Below are positions 17,711 through 25,885 of a stretch of 64,000 bases of DNA, one piece after another. Source of the stretch: Stappia sp. MMSF_3263 (GTDB lineage Bacteria > Pseudomonadota > Alphaproteobacteria > Rhizobiales > Stappiaceae); NCBI RefSeq assembly GCF_030733745.1, contig NZ_JASHIK010000021.1, forward strand, positions 20,694-84,693, written 5' to 3'. Position numbers and translations under genes: made by a program. Under the pieces are notes generated by a model. It did not search any database, had not been told where the DNA came from, and was given only the letters and a program-made list of their open reading frames with translations. How positions within the stretch are numbered: the first letter of the stretch is position 1; each line of letters opens with the position of its first letter.

Positions 17711-18271
17711 TTACGAGGCCGGCAGCAGCACGGTGTCGACCACGTGGATGACGCCGTTCGACTGGTCGACATCGGCGATGGTGACGGTCGCCATGTTGCC
17801 CTGGCCGTCCTCGATCATGATCTTGCCGTCCTTGGTGCGAGCGGTGAACTCGCAACCGCCGACGGTCTTGACCGGATGGGCTCCGCCATCATCCGCGATC
17901 ATCTTGTTGATCGCCGAGGACATGGCATCGGCGGCCACCACGTGGCAGGTCAGGATCCTGGTGAGCTGGTCCTTGTTTTCCGGCTTCAGCAGCGTGGCGA
18001 CTGTCCCCTCGGGCAGCTTGTCGAAAGCGGCATTGGTCGGGGCGAACACCGTGAACGGCCCCTCGCCCTGCAGCGTCTCGACGAGGCCGGCGGCCTTGAC
18101 CGCGGCGACGAGGGTCGTGTGATCCTTCGAGTTGACGGCATTCTCGACGATGTTCTTTTCCGCATACATCGGTGCGCCGCCGACCATCGGGTTGTCGGCG
18201 AAGGCGGCAGGGGCGGCCAGCGTGGCGGCGAAGGCGGCGGAAACGAGAAGCTTTGCAGAACGCGTGAACAT
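17711..18271 (-). CDS. Exported fasciclin (FAS1) domain protein
   Basis: A 186-residue protein with a clear signal peptide (cleavage after AAFA) and one FAS1 domain. The family signatures are TTLVAAVKAAGLVETLQGEGPFTVFAPTNAAF (H1 region), LTRILTCHVV (the YH-like segment) and the C-terminal IHVVDTVLLP (H2 region). Similar proteins occur beside ECF sigma/anti-sigma pairs in rhizobia (Nex18-type). Its promoter region has a motif shared exactly in spacing with the DUF7282 gene across the sigma operon, so it is a likely target of that sigma factor. Two cysteines may form a disulfide. Confidence 0.95.
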   Translation of the reverse strand: MFTRSAKLLVSAAFAATLAAPAAFADNPMVGGAPMYAEKNIVENAVNSKDHTTLVAAVKAAGLVETLQGEGPFTVFAPTNAAFDKLPEGTVATLLKPENKDQLTRILTCHVVAADAMSSAINKMIADDGGAHPVKTVGGCEFTARTKDGKIMIEDGQGNMATVTIADVDQSNGVIHVVDTVLLPAS

Positions 18272-18348
18272 GAAGTTTCTCCTGTGAATTCGTTTTGACG
18301 GTGCCGGGCGGCGGCTTGGAGCACGCCTTTTCCCGACACATCAGGAGC

Positions 18349-18375
18349 TACCGGAGGATGTCCGGAAAGGTTTCA
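18349..18375 (-). promoter_or_regulatory. Candidate ECF sigma promoter of the fasciclin gene
   Basis: On the minus strand TGAAACC (18375-18369) and CCGGTA (18354-18349) are separated by 14 bases. The same two boxes with the same spacing occur before the DUF7282 gene at 20033-20059. It lies 78 bases before the fasciclin ATG. A promoter read by the ECF sigma encoded at 19242-19874 is the simplest explanation. Confidence 0.6.
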
Positions 18376-18507
18376 GTCCGAACGATCACGGGTTCGTGAG
18401 ATAACGAGGCAAGCAGCCACGGGACGGGGAGCACGACGCACGCGTCGTCCCGCCGGGATACCGGCGGCGGCTGTCACGAGATGGTTCAGGAAGCTCCGCG
18501 CCGGCCG

Positions 18508-19245
18508 TCAGTCGCGGATCAGCTGACCGGAATAGACGACGGGGCCTGTCGGGGCGCCGGTCGCCGACCCGCCCGCCGGCTCGACGCTGACCGCAAGCAC
18601 GGCATCTTCGGCGAGCGATCCAAGATCGAGATCGGCGGTCACCCGGTGCTCGGCATCGATCACGCCGAGCGAACGGGGCTGCGCACCGGGTGCCACATAC
18701 CAGAGCTCGAGATCGCGCCCCTCGGGCTTTTCCGCCGCGACCGGGCGGACGCTGACGGTGCCGGAGGCAAGGTCCACGCGCACGATAAGCGCCGGCAGGC
18801 CGGCATCGCGATTGACCACGGCGACATAGTTGCCGCCGTCGCCGGCGGGTACAGCGGCAGGGTCGAAGAGCGGGCGTGCCATGTAGCCGCCGCCAAGTCC
18901 GAGGCAGAGCGCGATGATACCGGCGAGCCAGACCGGCGCGGCTGCGGACGGGCGCGCGGATGGCACGGGAGCAGGAGCACCCGGGAATGCCGGTTCGCCC
19001 GCACGGGCGCCGGACGACTGCGGGTCCGCCCCGATCTCGGCAAGGACGCGTTCCAGGATGCCAGCGGGCGGCGCGATCTCCACGGTGCCGGCGCCAAGGG
19101 GCCCAAGCCGGTGTTCCCACATGCCGATCTCGGCGTCGAGACGGTCGTCCCCGGCACGCAGGTGCTCGACCCGGCGGCGCTCCGCCAGGGACAGCGTGCC
19201 GAGCACATACTCGCCGGCCAGGATTGTGCGTTCCTCGTCCGTCAT
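18508..19245 (-). CDS. RskA-type membrane anti-sigma factor
   Basis: A 245-residue anti-sigma factor. The N-terminal cytoplasmic part (GEYVLGTLSLAERRRVEHL, then WEHRLGPL) matches the zinc-less anti-sigma domain of RskA-type proteins. A Pro/Ala linker leads to one membrane helix (about residues 104-124) and a periplasmic RskA domain with the ELWYVAPG-like motif (DLELWYVAPGAQPRSLG). The ATG overlaps the sigma gene's stop as ATGA. It should hold the ECF sigma at the membrane until a signal triggers release. Confidence 0.9.
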   Translation of the reverse strand: MTDEERTILAGEYVLGTLSLAERRRVEHLRAGDDRLDAEIGMWEHRLGPLGAGTVEIAPPAGILERVLAEIGADPQSSGARAGEPAFPGAPAPVPSARPSAAAPVWLAGIIALCLGLGGGYMARPLFDPAAVPAGDGGNYVAVVNRDAGLPALIVRVDLASGTVSVRPVAAEKPEGRDLELWYVAPGAQPRSLGVIDAEHRVTADLDLGSLAEDAVLAVSVEPAGGSATGAPTGPVVYSGQLIRD

Positions 19246-19874
19246 CGGTCACCCAAACAGGCTTTCAGGGCGATCAGGCCCCGATGCAGCCATGTCTTGA
19301 TCGTTCCGACCGGACGGTCGAAACGCTCGCTCAGATCCTCGCGGGAATAGCCTTCGTAATAGGCATAGAGGACGCAGCGCCTCTGGTCCGTCTCCAGAAG
19401 ATCGAGGCATGCCCGCAGCGCGCCCAGATCCCATGGAGCGGGATGTTCCGTCTGGTCGGCGAGGCGTTCGAGGATGTCGCCATCCTCGGCCCCCTGCCCG
19501 TCCCCCGATGCGCCGGTCGTGGTCAGCGCGCCCGGGAGGCCTGTTCTTGCACTTGTTCGCAACTCATCGATCGCCGCATTCCGGGCAACGGCCGCCAGCC
19601 AGGATATCGGCCGGGCGCGCGCCTCGTCGAAGCTGTCCGCATAGCGCCAGATCCGCACATAGGCGTTCTGCAACACATCCTCGGAAATGCTCCTGTCCCT
19701 GCAGATACTGACGATGACGCCGAAAAGTTTCGCGCTGGTTCGCGCGTAAAGCGTCTCGAAGGCCGCACGCTCTCCCGCAGCGACACGGGCGAGCAGCACG
19801 GCAAGGTCGTCGCCGGCGGAGGCGCCAGTCGCGGAACGCGGTTTATCGGGATTGTCGCCCGGCGAAAGGGTCAT
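19242..19874 (-). CDS. ECF RNA polymerase sigma factor (SigK-like)
   Basis: Group IV sigma-70 factor, 210 residues from the ATG at 19874 (a frame extension of 21 codons upstream has no ribosome site). Region 2 includes AFETLYARTSAKLFGVIVSI and EDVLQNAYVRIWR with ISWLAAVARNAAID; region 4 includes LLETDQRRCVLYAYYEGYSRED and the RPVGTIKTWLHRGL recognition helix. It is paired with the RskA-type anti-sigma gene. The targets suggested here are the fasciclin gene and the divergent DUF7282 gene. The inducing signal is unknown. Confidence 0.93.
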   Translation of the reverse strand: MTLSPGDNPDKPRSATGASAGDDLAVLLARVAAGERAAFETLYARTSAKLFGVIVSICRDRSISEDVLQNAYVRIWRYADSFDEARARPISWLAAVARNAAIDELRTSARTGLPGALTTTGASGDGQGAEDGDILERLADQTEHPAPWDLGALRACLDLLETDQRRCVLYAYYEGYSREDLSERFDRPVGTIKTWLHRGLIALKACLGDR

Positions 19875-20032
19875 GAACAGATGGCTCCAGAACGCACAAT
19901 CTATGACAAGAACGGCCCGGGTGTCGATCTTGCGCAAAGCGCAAGGCCCGTCCCCGTCTTTCCCGATACGCGGCGCGGAACCGAGCGGACCTAATTCACA
20001 TCGCGCGCCGTCGGGATTTTTTTCCGCCTTGT

Positions 20033-20059
20033 TGAAACCTTTTCCGCCACCGGCCGGTA
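20033..20059 (+). promoter_or_regulatory. Candidate ECF sigma promoter of the DUF7282 gene
   Basis: TGAAACC (20033-20039), 14 bases, CCGGTA (20054-20059): the same boxes and spacing as before the fasciclin gene, with the shared extension TTTyCCG after the -35 box. The ATG is 70 bases downstream. Confidence 0.6.
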
Positions 20060-20129
20060 ACTAAGCCAAGCACGGAGGAAAACCGCTGCTTTCAAGAACA
20101 CTTAAGTGCAAGCAAACACAGGAGTTGTC

Positions 20130-20537
20130 ATGAAACGCATTCTTCTCACCCTCGCCCTGGTCACCGCCGCCGGCACCGCCTCCGCGGACATGGGCAAGAT
20201 GGGCGTCGAGGCTATGGACCAGTCGGTCGCCAACGGCATCGTTTCCGCGGCCAAGGTGACCGCGACCGACAATGGCTGGCTCGTCGTCCACCGCACCGAC
20301 GACACCATGAAGCCGGGGCCGGTTGTCGCCTATGCACCGATCCGCTCGGGCGAAACCATGGACGTCGCGGCAATCCTGACCGAGCCGGTCGCCTCGGGCG
20401 ACAAGCTGATGCTGATGATCCACGGCGAGGACGGCGGCATGAAGACCGGCGCGTTCGAATACACGCTGGGCGCCAAGGAAGACGGCCCGGTGCGTGTCGA
20501 CGGCAAGCTGGTGATGACCGTCATCACCGCCCAGTAA
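20130..20537 (+). CDS. Exported DUF7282-domain protein
   Basis: A 135-residue exported protein: signal peptide MKRILLTLALVTAAGTASA, then a beta-rich domain with GWLVVHRTDDTMKPGPVVAYAPIRSGE, the pattern of DUF7282. The ATG at 20130 follows AGGAGTTGTC. It is divergent from the ECF sigma gene and shares that system's candidate promoter motif. Function is unknown; co-regulation with a fasciclin protein suggests a cell-envelope or stress role. A strong terminator follows. Confidence 0.75.
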   Translation: MKRILLTLALVTAAGTASADMGKMGVEAMDQSVANGIVSAAKVTATDNGWLVVHRTDDTMKPGPVVAYAPIRSGETMDVAAILTEPVASGDKLMLMIHGEDGGMKTGAFEYTLGAKEDGPVRVDGKLVMTVITAQ

Positions 20538-20615
20538 GGCCGACACGGACAGCCTGTCCGCGCGGGGCACGCCCCATCGGCTCCTCCTCCAGAGACCTCG
20601 CGCCGGCCGGCAGGG

Positions 20616-20644
20616 AAAGGGCGATCCGCAAGGATCGCCCTTTT
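20616..20644 (+). terminator. Intrinsic terminator after the DUF7282 gene
   Basis: Stem GGGCGATCC / GGATCGCCC with a GCAA tetraloop, flanked by AAA on the 5' side and TTTT on the 3' side. A textbook Rho-independent terminator. Confidence 0.8.
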
Positions 20645-20773
20645 CGCATTGCCGCCGCCCCGACACGCCGCTGCCCGGAACCCTGTCCAGATTTTGCCCT
20701 GAAACGTCCCTATGCTGACCGGCAAGCGCCTTGAGCCAACAGGCGCGCCGAACAACAAGGGGCCCGGAAGCGC

Positions 20774-21838
20774 ATGAGTTTTTCCCGACAATCCGGTATT
20801 CGCGCCGTCATGGTGCTGGCACTCGCGGTCACAGGCGGGGCAACGGGAACCGCCTGGGATCGGGCCCTTGCCTCAGAGACGGCCTTCAAGGAGAAGCCGG
20901 TGAAGATCATCGGAACCGCCGCCTATCGCGAGCGTATCGCGGTGAGCAGCGACGCCGAGCTTGTCGTCGAGCTGCGCGAAAGCCCCTCGCTTGGCGACGA
21001 TCCGGAAGCCGGCCGCCTGATCGCCAGCCGCAGCAGCCGCCTGGAAGGCCGGCAGGTTCCCGCCCCCTTCTTCCTCAAGGTCGACAGCACACTCCTTGTC
21101 CCGGGAACGCCCTACGCGTTGCGGATCGAGCTGTCGGATCCCGGGCAGCCCGGCTGGGAATCGCAACCGGTCAAGGTGGTGCCCCGGAGCGGCGAGGAAC
21201 ACGACACCGGCGCGATCACGCTGACGCGTACCGAGGCCCTTACGTTCACCTCGACGCTGGTCTGCGGCGATATCACCGCCCGGTTCGGAATGCGCGACGA
21301 GCGTCCCGTGCTGCAGGTGGCGGACGAGGAATTCACACTCCGGCAAGTGGAAAGTGCCTCGGGGGCGAAATACGAGGCGGAGGGCGATCCCAGCACGGGT
21401 TTCTGGAGCAAGGGCGAGACGGCGCTCGTTACCCTGCGCGGCAAGCAACTGCCCGAATGCGAGTTGACCGCAACGAAGACACGGGCACCGGCCGGACTGG
21501 ATCTGCTGCCCGGTTCCGACTGGGTGGTGGAGGACATCGCCAAGGGCGGGATCATCGACTTCTCGCGGGTCACGCTGGCATTCACGCGCGAGGGCACGCT
21601 TGGCGGACGGGCGACCTGCAACAGCTATTCGACCCGCTTCGCCACCAACGGAGAGCGCATCTCGGTCGATCACCGGACGGTGGCGACGATGATGGCCTGC
21701 GCGCCGGCATTGATGAACCAGGAGGCGAAGTTCCTGTCCCTGCTGCCGACCGTGACGGACTGGCGGATCGACGAGACCGGCGCGTTGCTGCTTTCAGCCG
21801 GCGAGGAACTGGTCGTCAAGGCGCGCCGCGACGGATAG
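20774..21838 (+). CDS. Three-domain envelope protein: YbaY-like, MliC-like and META
   Basis: A 354-residue exported protein (hydrophobic signal, residues about 9-33). After it come a YbaY-type beta-sandwich (about 40-145, VKIIGTAAYRERIAVSSDAE onward), an MliC/membrane-bound lysozyme-inhibitor-like domain (about 155-235, STLVCGDITARFGM to KQLPEC with its two Cys) and a META/HslJ domain (about 245-350, GSDWVVEDIAKGG, RATCNSYS, VATMMACAPALMNQE). Each is usually a separate small lipoprotein; here no lipobox Cys is evident. Inference: envelope-stress or lysozyme-resistance factor. Confidence 0.85.
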   Translation: MSFSRQSGIRAVMVLALAVTGGATGTAWDRALASETAFKEKPVKIIGTAAYRERIAVSSDAELVVELRESPSLGDDPEAGRLIASRSSRLEGRQVPAPFFLKVDSTLLVPGTPYALRIELSDPGQPGWESQPVKVVPRSGEEHDTGAITLTRTEALTFTSTLVCGDITARFGMRDERPVLQVADEEFTLRQVESASGAKYEAEGDPSTGFWSKGETALVTLRGKQLPECELTATKTRAPAGLDLLPGSDWVVEDIAKGGIIDFSRVTLAFTREGTLGGRATCNSYSTRFATNGERISVDHRTVATMMACAPALMNQEAKFLSLLPTVTDWRIDETGALLLSAGEELVVKARRDG

Positions 21839-21861
21839 GGCCCGCCTCCGCCGGCCGGCCG

Positions 21862-22071
21862 TCAATCGGTCGCCAGCATCACCTCGGACGCCTTGACGAT
21901 AACGTGCACCTCGCCGCCGACGGCGATGCCCAGATCCGCCACCGCATCGGAGGTGATCATCGAGGTGATGACGTTGCCGGCGCCGATATCGACACGAACC
22001 TGGCTGTTGACCGGGCCTTCCTTGATCTCGAGAACCTTGCCCTTGATGACGTTGCGGGCGCTGATCTTCAT
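21862..22071 (-). CDS. Molbindin-type TOBE/Mop domain protein
   Basis: A 69-residue single TOBE (Mop) domain: SARNVIKGKVLEIKEGPVNSQVRVDIG, then ITSMITSDAVADLGIAVGGEVHVIVKASEVML. Such proteins assemble into multimers that bind molybdate or tungstate and act as intracellular oxyanion stores. The ATG follows AGGAGAATGGAAG and overlaps the stop of the upstream MOT1-type carrier as ATGA, giving a carrier-plus-store operon. It is divergent from the tungstate transporter genes. Confidence 0.9.
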   Translation of the reverse strand: MKISARNVIKGKVLEIKEGPVNSQVRVDIGAGNVITSMITSDAVADLGIAVGGEVHVIVKASEVMLATD

Positions 22072-23243
22072 CTTCCATTCTCCTGTGTGAGTGTCGCAGA
22101 ACCTGCGCCGCGCCTGATACGCACGCGCACAGCCTCCGCCGCCAGACCGGCGGCGAGACCGGCGAGCGCGCCGAGGCCCCAAGTGGCCAGCGCGGCGACG
22201 GCGATCACCGGCCGGCAGTCGGGCCGGGCATCGACGAGACGACGGCTGGCGAGCAGATCGACCGCCGCATAGGCAAGCAGCGCCCCGACGAGGGAGGAGG
22301 GAATGCGCGCGAGCAGCGCCGGCACCAAGTCTCCCGAAAGCGCCGCAAGAGCGCAGAGCAAGGCGAGCAGCAGCGGCGCCGCCAGGCTGCGCGCGCCGAA
22401 CCGGTGATGGCCGGCAATGCCCCCTGCCCCGTGGCACATGGGCATGGCGCCGAACGGGGCAAGAAGGAGGTTGAGCGCGCCGGAGGTCGCGGCAAGCCGG
22501 CGCTCGCTCACCCGCCGCGCGCCCGGGCCATACAGCGTGCGGGCAACGGCGGCGGCGACCACCACGGCGTTGAGCAGCGTCAGCGGCAGCTGCGGCAGCA
22601 CGCCGGACACAAAGGCGTTCCAGGGCGATGCGGCATGCCCGTCCGGCGAGGCGCCGGCCAGGGACATGTCGAGCGGCGCCCCTAGCGAGGGACCGAAGGC
22701 GACGGCGACCGCGACGAGCGCGAGCGCAAAGGGGCCGCGCGGCCACACCCATGTCAGCGACAGCAAGGCCAACGCCGGGACGGCGAGCAGCCAGTCGCCC
22801 CCCATCAGACGCGCGGCAACGGCGAGCAGGACCAGCCCGAGCCCCGCCTGCAGGCCGGTAACGACCGATTGCGGGATCACCCGCGCGGCGCGCAGCAGCA
22901 GTGGCGAGGCGGCGAGCGTCAGCAGGATCGCCCCGAGCATCGCGCCGGCCCACGCGACCTCTCCGCCCGACAGGCCCCCGGCCAGGATCACGGCGCCGAC
23001 TGCCTTCATCGGCTGGACGGCAACAGGCAGGCGATAGACGATGGCAACAAGGAGATAGCCGGCGGCAAATCCGGCAAAGACCGGGGCCGGAGACAGGAGA
23101 CCCGCACCGATGGCGACGATCACGTAAGGGAGGAAGGTTCCAAGGTCGCCGAAGGCGCCGGAAACATCTCCAAGCACACCGCCGCCAGCCCCGGCGAGGC
23201 GCTGGCGCCATCCGCTTTCGGGGAGTTGCGGCGCGTTCGTCAT
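22068..23243 (-). CDS. MOT1-type molybdate/sulfate carrier
   Basis: A 391-residue membrane protein with about ten to eleven helices. Both MOT1 signatures are present: FGDLGTFLPY near residue 32 and QPMKAVGAVILAGG near 77, plus MCHGAGGIAGHHRFGAR later. MOT1 proteins, best known in algae and plants, carry molybdate with high affinity; bacterial relatives are often labelled putative sulfate/molybdate transporters. Its coupling to a molbindin gene supports molybdate or tungstate as substrate. Start ATG at 23243 has AGGGAACGC upstream; the frame extends further without support. Confidence 0.9.
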   Translation of the reverse strand: MTNAPQLPESGWRQRLAGAGGGVLGDVSGAFGDLGTFLPYVIVAIGAGLLSPAPVFAGFAAGYLLVAIVYRLPVAVQPMKAVGAVILAGGLSGGEVAWAGAMLGAILLTLAASPLLLRAARVIPQSVVTGLQAGLGLVLLAVAARLMGGDWLLAVPALALLSLTWVWPRGPFALALVAVAVAFGPSLGAPLDMSLAGASPDGHAASPWNAFVSGVLPQLPLTLLNAVVVAAAVARTLYGPGARRVSERRLAATSGALNLLLAPFGAMPMCHGAGGIAGHHRFGARSLAAPLLLALLCALAALSGDLVPALLARIPSSLVGALLAYAAVDLLASRRLVDARPDCRPVIAVAALATWGLGALAGLAAGLAAEAVRVRIRRGAGSATLTQENGR

Positions 23244-23448
23244 GCGTTCCCTGTCATTATCATGCGTTTTCCTCCAGACCCTGAGGAACCCACTGATCCA
23301 ACCCGGCTGTAACTGTCTCGAAAACGGGCGCAAACCGCAATCCTTCTCTGGTGAATAGGTTTGCAAAACAAGGCCGACCGAGCCGCTGGATGGTAGATTT
23401 TGCGATGTTTTTGTGTATTCCTTCCCTTCAGAGGGAGCGAACGCACAA

Positions 23449-24156
23449 ATGAAGGACTTCACGTCCATATTGGCGGAGGCCATCGGCCTGATTTTCGCCG
23501 GCGATGCGGATCTGATCGAGATCATCGCGTTGTCGCTGAAGGTGACGCTGAGCGCCGTGGTCATTGCCTGCCTGATCGGCCTGCCGCTCGGCGCTGCCGT
23601 CGGCGCCTTCCGGTTCCCAGGCCGCACCCTCGTCACCATCCTGCTCAACTCGCTGATGGGCCTGCCGCCGGTTGTCGTCGGCCTGGTCGTCTACCTGGCG
23701 CTGTCCAATGCCGGCCCGCTGGGCCCCTTGCAGCTTCTCTACACCCCGACCGCCATGGTCATCGCGCAGACCATCCTGGTGACCCCGATCGTGGCGGCCC
23801 TGACGCGGCAGGTGATCGAGGATCTCGACACCGAATATTCAGAGCAGTTCCGCTCGCTCGGCGTCGGCCCGCTGGAGCGGATGAAAGCGCTGCTGTGGGA
23901 CGCCCGCTACAGCCTGCTGACCGTGGCGCTGGCCGGTTTCGGACGCGCCGTCGCCGAAGTCGGCGCCGTGATTATCGTCGGAGGCAACATCAACCACGTT
24001 ACCCGGGTGATGACGACGACGATCGCGCTGGAGACGTCGAAGGGCAACCTGGAGCTGGCGCTGGCGCTCGGCGTCGTGCTGCTGGTCATCGCCGTCATGG
24101 TCAATGCCGCCGTCATGGGACTGCGGGCCTCGGCCGTGAGGTCCGCCTATGCGTGA
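23449..24156 (+). CDS. tupB: Tungstate-type ABC transporter permease TupB
   Basis: A 235-residue inner-membrane permease with five or six helices and the EAA-loop region EQFRSLGVGPLERMKALLWDARYS. The family is the ModB/TupB type. Start ATG at 23449 is chosen over an in-frame ATG 36 bases earlier because GGGAGCG lies before it. The stop overlaps tupC by eight bases. The order here is permease, ATPase, binding protein, and the group is divergent from the MOT1/molbindin pair. Confidence 0.92.
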   Translation: MKDFTSILAEAIGLIFAGDADLIEIIALSLKVTLSAVVIACLIGLPLGAAVGAFRFPGRTLVTILLNSLMGLPPVVVGLVVYLALSNAGPLGPLQLLYTPTAMVIAQTILVTPIVAALTRQVIEDLDTEYSEQFRSLGVGPLERMKALLWDARYSLLTVALAGFGRAVAEVGAVIIVGGNINHVTRVMTTTIALETSKGNLELALALGVVLLVIAVMVNAAVMGLRASAVRSAYA

Positions 24157-24952
24157 AGCGCTGCAGACCTTGAGCGAACCGCTGACGGAGGTCCCGGACG
24201 CCTCGCGCCCGCCCCTTGCCGAACCTTTGCTCAGCGGGCGCGGGCTGACGCTGGAGATCGGCGGACGGCGGCTTCTCGATGCGATCGACATCGACATCCG
24301 CCCCGGCCGGAGAACCCTGGTCATGGGAGCGAACGGCGCCGGAAAGAGCCTGTTGCTGCGGGTGCTGCACGGGCTCGTCTCGCCCACCTCGGGCCACGTG
24401 CACTGGCGCGGCCGGCCACTCGACAAGGCGGCGCGACGCGCCCAGGCCATGGTCTTCCAGCGGCCGGTGATGCTGCGCCGGTCTGTCGTCGCCAACCTTT
24501 CCTTCGCGCTCGGTGTGCGCGGCCTGCGTGGTGCCGAGCGCGGCCGGCGCATCGCCGAGGCGCTGGAGCAAGCCCGCCTCGGCGACCTGGCACGGCGGCC
24601 GGCACGCGTGCTGTCGGGCGGCGAGCAGCAGCGGCTGGCGCTGGTGCGCGCGCTCGCCTGCGACCCTGAGCTTCTGTTTCTCGACGAGCCGACGGCAAGC
24701 CTCGATCCGGCCTCGACCCAGGCCATCGAGCGCCTCGTCGACGACGCCCATCAACGCGGCGTCACCATCGTCATGGTGACCCACGATCTCGGCCAGGCCC
24801 GGCGCCTGGGCGACGATCTGGTCTTCCTGCATGGCGGCCGCGTTGCCGAAACCGGCCCGGCCCAAAAGCTGCTCGATGCTCCGGCATCGGAGGCGGCCAG
24901 GGCCTGGCTCGAGGGACGCCTCTATCTGGGCGACCCCGGCATGACGACCTGA
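24149..24952 (+). CDS. tupC: Tungstate-type ABC transporter ATP-binding protein TupC
   Basis: A 267-residue ABC ATPase. Walker A is GANGAGKS, the signature LSGGEQQRLALVRALA, and Walker B LLFLDEPTASLDP, with an H-loop His in VMVTHD. An approximately 25-residue N-terminal extension precedes the nucleotide-binding fold. It overlaps tupB and is followed closely by tupA, so it powers this importer. Confidence 0.93.
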   Translation: MREALQTLSEPLTEVPDASRPPLAEPLLSGRGLTLEIGGRRLLDAIDIDIRPGRRTLVMGANGAGKSLLLRVLHGLVSPTSGHVHWRGRPLDKAARRAQAMVFQRPVMLRRSVVANLSFALGVRGLRGAERGRRIAEALEQARLGDLARRPARVLSGGEQQRLALVRALACDPELLFLDEPTASLDPASTQAIERLVDDAHQRGVTIVMVTHDLGQARRLGDDLVFLHGGRVAETGPAQKLLDAPASEAARAWLEGRLYLGDPGMTT

Positions 24953-24977
24953 AACGTAAAATCGAGGGAGAATGCAC

Positions 24978-25814
24978 ATGTTCCGACGTCAGTTCCTGAC
25001 CATCGCCGCCGCCGGCCTGATCACGGCCGGCCTGGTCGCGCCGCTCAAGGCGGAAGAGAAATTCATCGTCGTCCAGTCGACGACCTCGACGCAGAATTCC
25101 GGCCTGTTCGAGTTCATGCTGCCGAAATTCACGGAGAAGACCGGCATCGAGGTGCGCGTCGTGGCGGTGGGCACCGGCCAGGCGATCAAGAACGCGGCCA
25201 ATGGCGACGGCGACGTGCTCTTCGTCCATGCCAAGCCGGCGGAAGAGAAGTTCGTTGCCGACGGCAACGGCGTGAAGCGCTTCGACGTGATGTACAACGA
25301 TTTCGTCATCGTCGGCCCGCCATCCGATCCGGCCGGGGTCGCCGGCTCCAACAACGTCACCGATGCGCTCCAGAAGATCGCGAAAGCCGAAGCTCCCTTC
25401 GCCTCGCGCGGCGATGACAGCGGCACGCACAAGGCGGAGCTGCGCCTGTGGAAGGCGGCCGGCATCGACGTCAAGGGCGCATCGGGCGGATGGTACCGGG
25501 AGACCGGTTCGGGCATGGGCGCGACGCTCAACACCGGTACGGGCATGGGCGCCTATATCATGACCGACCGCGCCACCTGGATCTCCTTCGGCAACAAGGG
25601 CGAGTACAAGGTCGCCGTCGAGGGCGACGACAAGATGTTCAACCAGTACGGCATTATCCTGGTCAGCAAGGACAAGCACCCGAACGTCAAGGCCGACCTC
25701 GGTCAGCAGTTCGTCGACTGGGTGGTGTCGAAGGAAGGCCAGCAGATCATCGCTGACTACAAGATCGACGGCCAACAGCTGTTCTTCCCGAACGCCGCAC
25801 CGAGCGGCAGCTGA
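24978..25814 (+). CDS. tupA: Tungstate-binding periplasmic protein TupA
   Basis: Periplasmic binding protein of the TupA type (278 residues from the ATG at 24978). The signal peptide starts FRRQFLTIAAAG. The oxyanion-binding TTSTQNSGLF motif follows closely, and GDDSGTH plus GGWYRETGSGMGATL are also typical. The ATG at 24972 is an alternative, but GAGGGAGA lies only a few bases before it and is better spaced for 24978. TupA-family proteins prefer tungstate over molybdate; the actual preference here is untested. Confidence 0.93.
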   Translation: MFRRQFLTIAAAGLITAGLVAPLKAEEKFIVVQSTTSTQNSGLFEFMLPKFTEKTGIEVRVVAVGTGQAIKNAANGDGDVLFVHAKPAEEKFVADGNGVKRFDVMYNDFVIVGPPSDPAGVAGSNNVTDALQKIAKAEAPFASRGDDSGTHKAELRLWKAAGIDVKGASGGWYRETGSGMGATLNTGTGMGAYIMTDRATWISFGNKGEYKVAVEGDDKMFNQYGIILVSKDKHPNVKADLGQQFVDWVVSKEGQQIIADYKIDGQQLFFPNAAPSGS

Positions 25815-25830
25815 TCCCTCACGGAGGTCC

Positions 25831-25855
25831 GGACCGGCGCCGCTTGCGCCGGTCC
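25831..25855 (+). terminator. Intercistronic hairpin after tupA
   Basis: GGACCGGCGC / GCGCCGGTCC, a perfect ten-base stem with loop CGCTT, 17 bases after the tupA stop. No U-tract follows, so it may stabilise the upstream message or attenuate read-through to the next gene. Confidence 0.5.
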
Positions 25856-25885
25856 GATCAACGTCACATGCGGGAGACATCAGGA

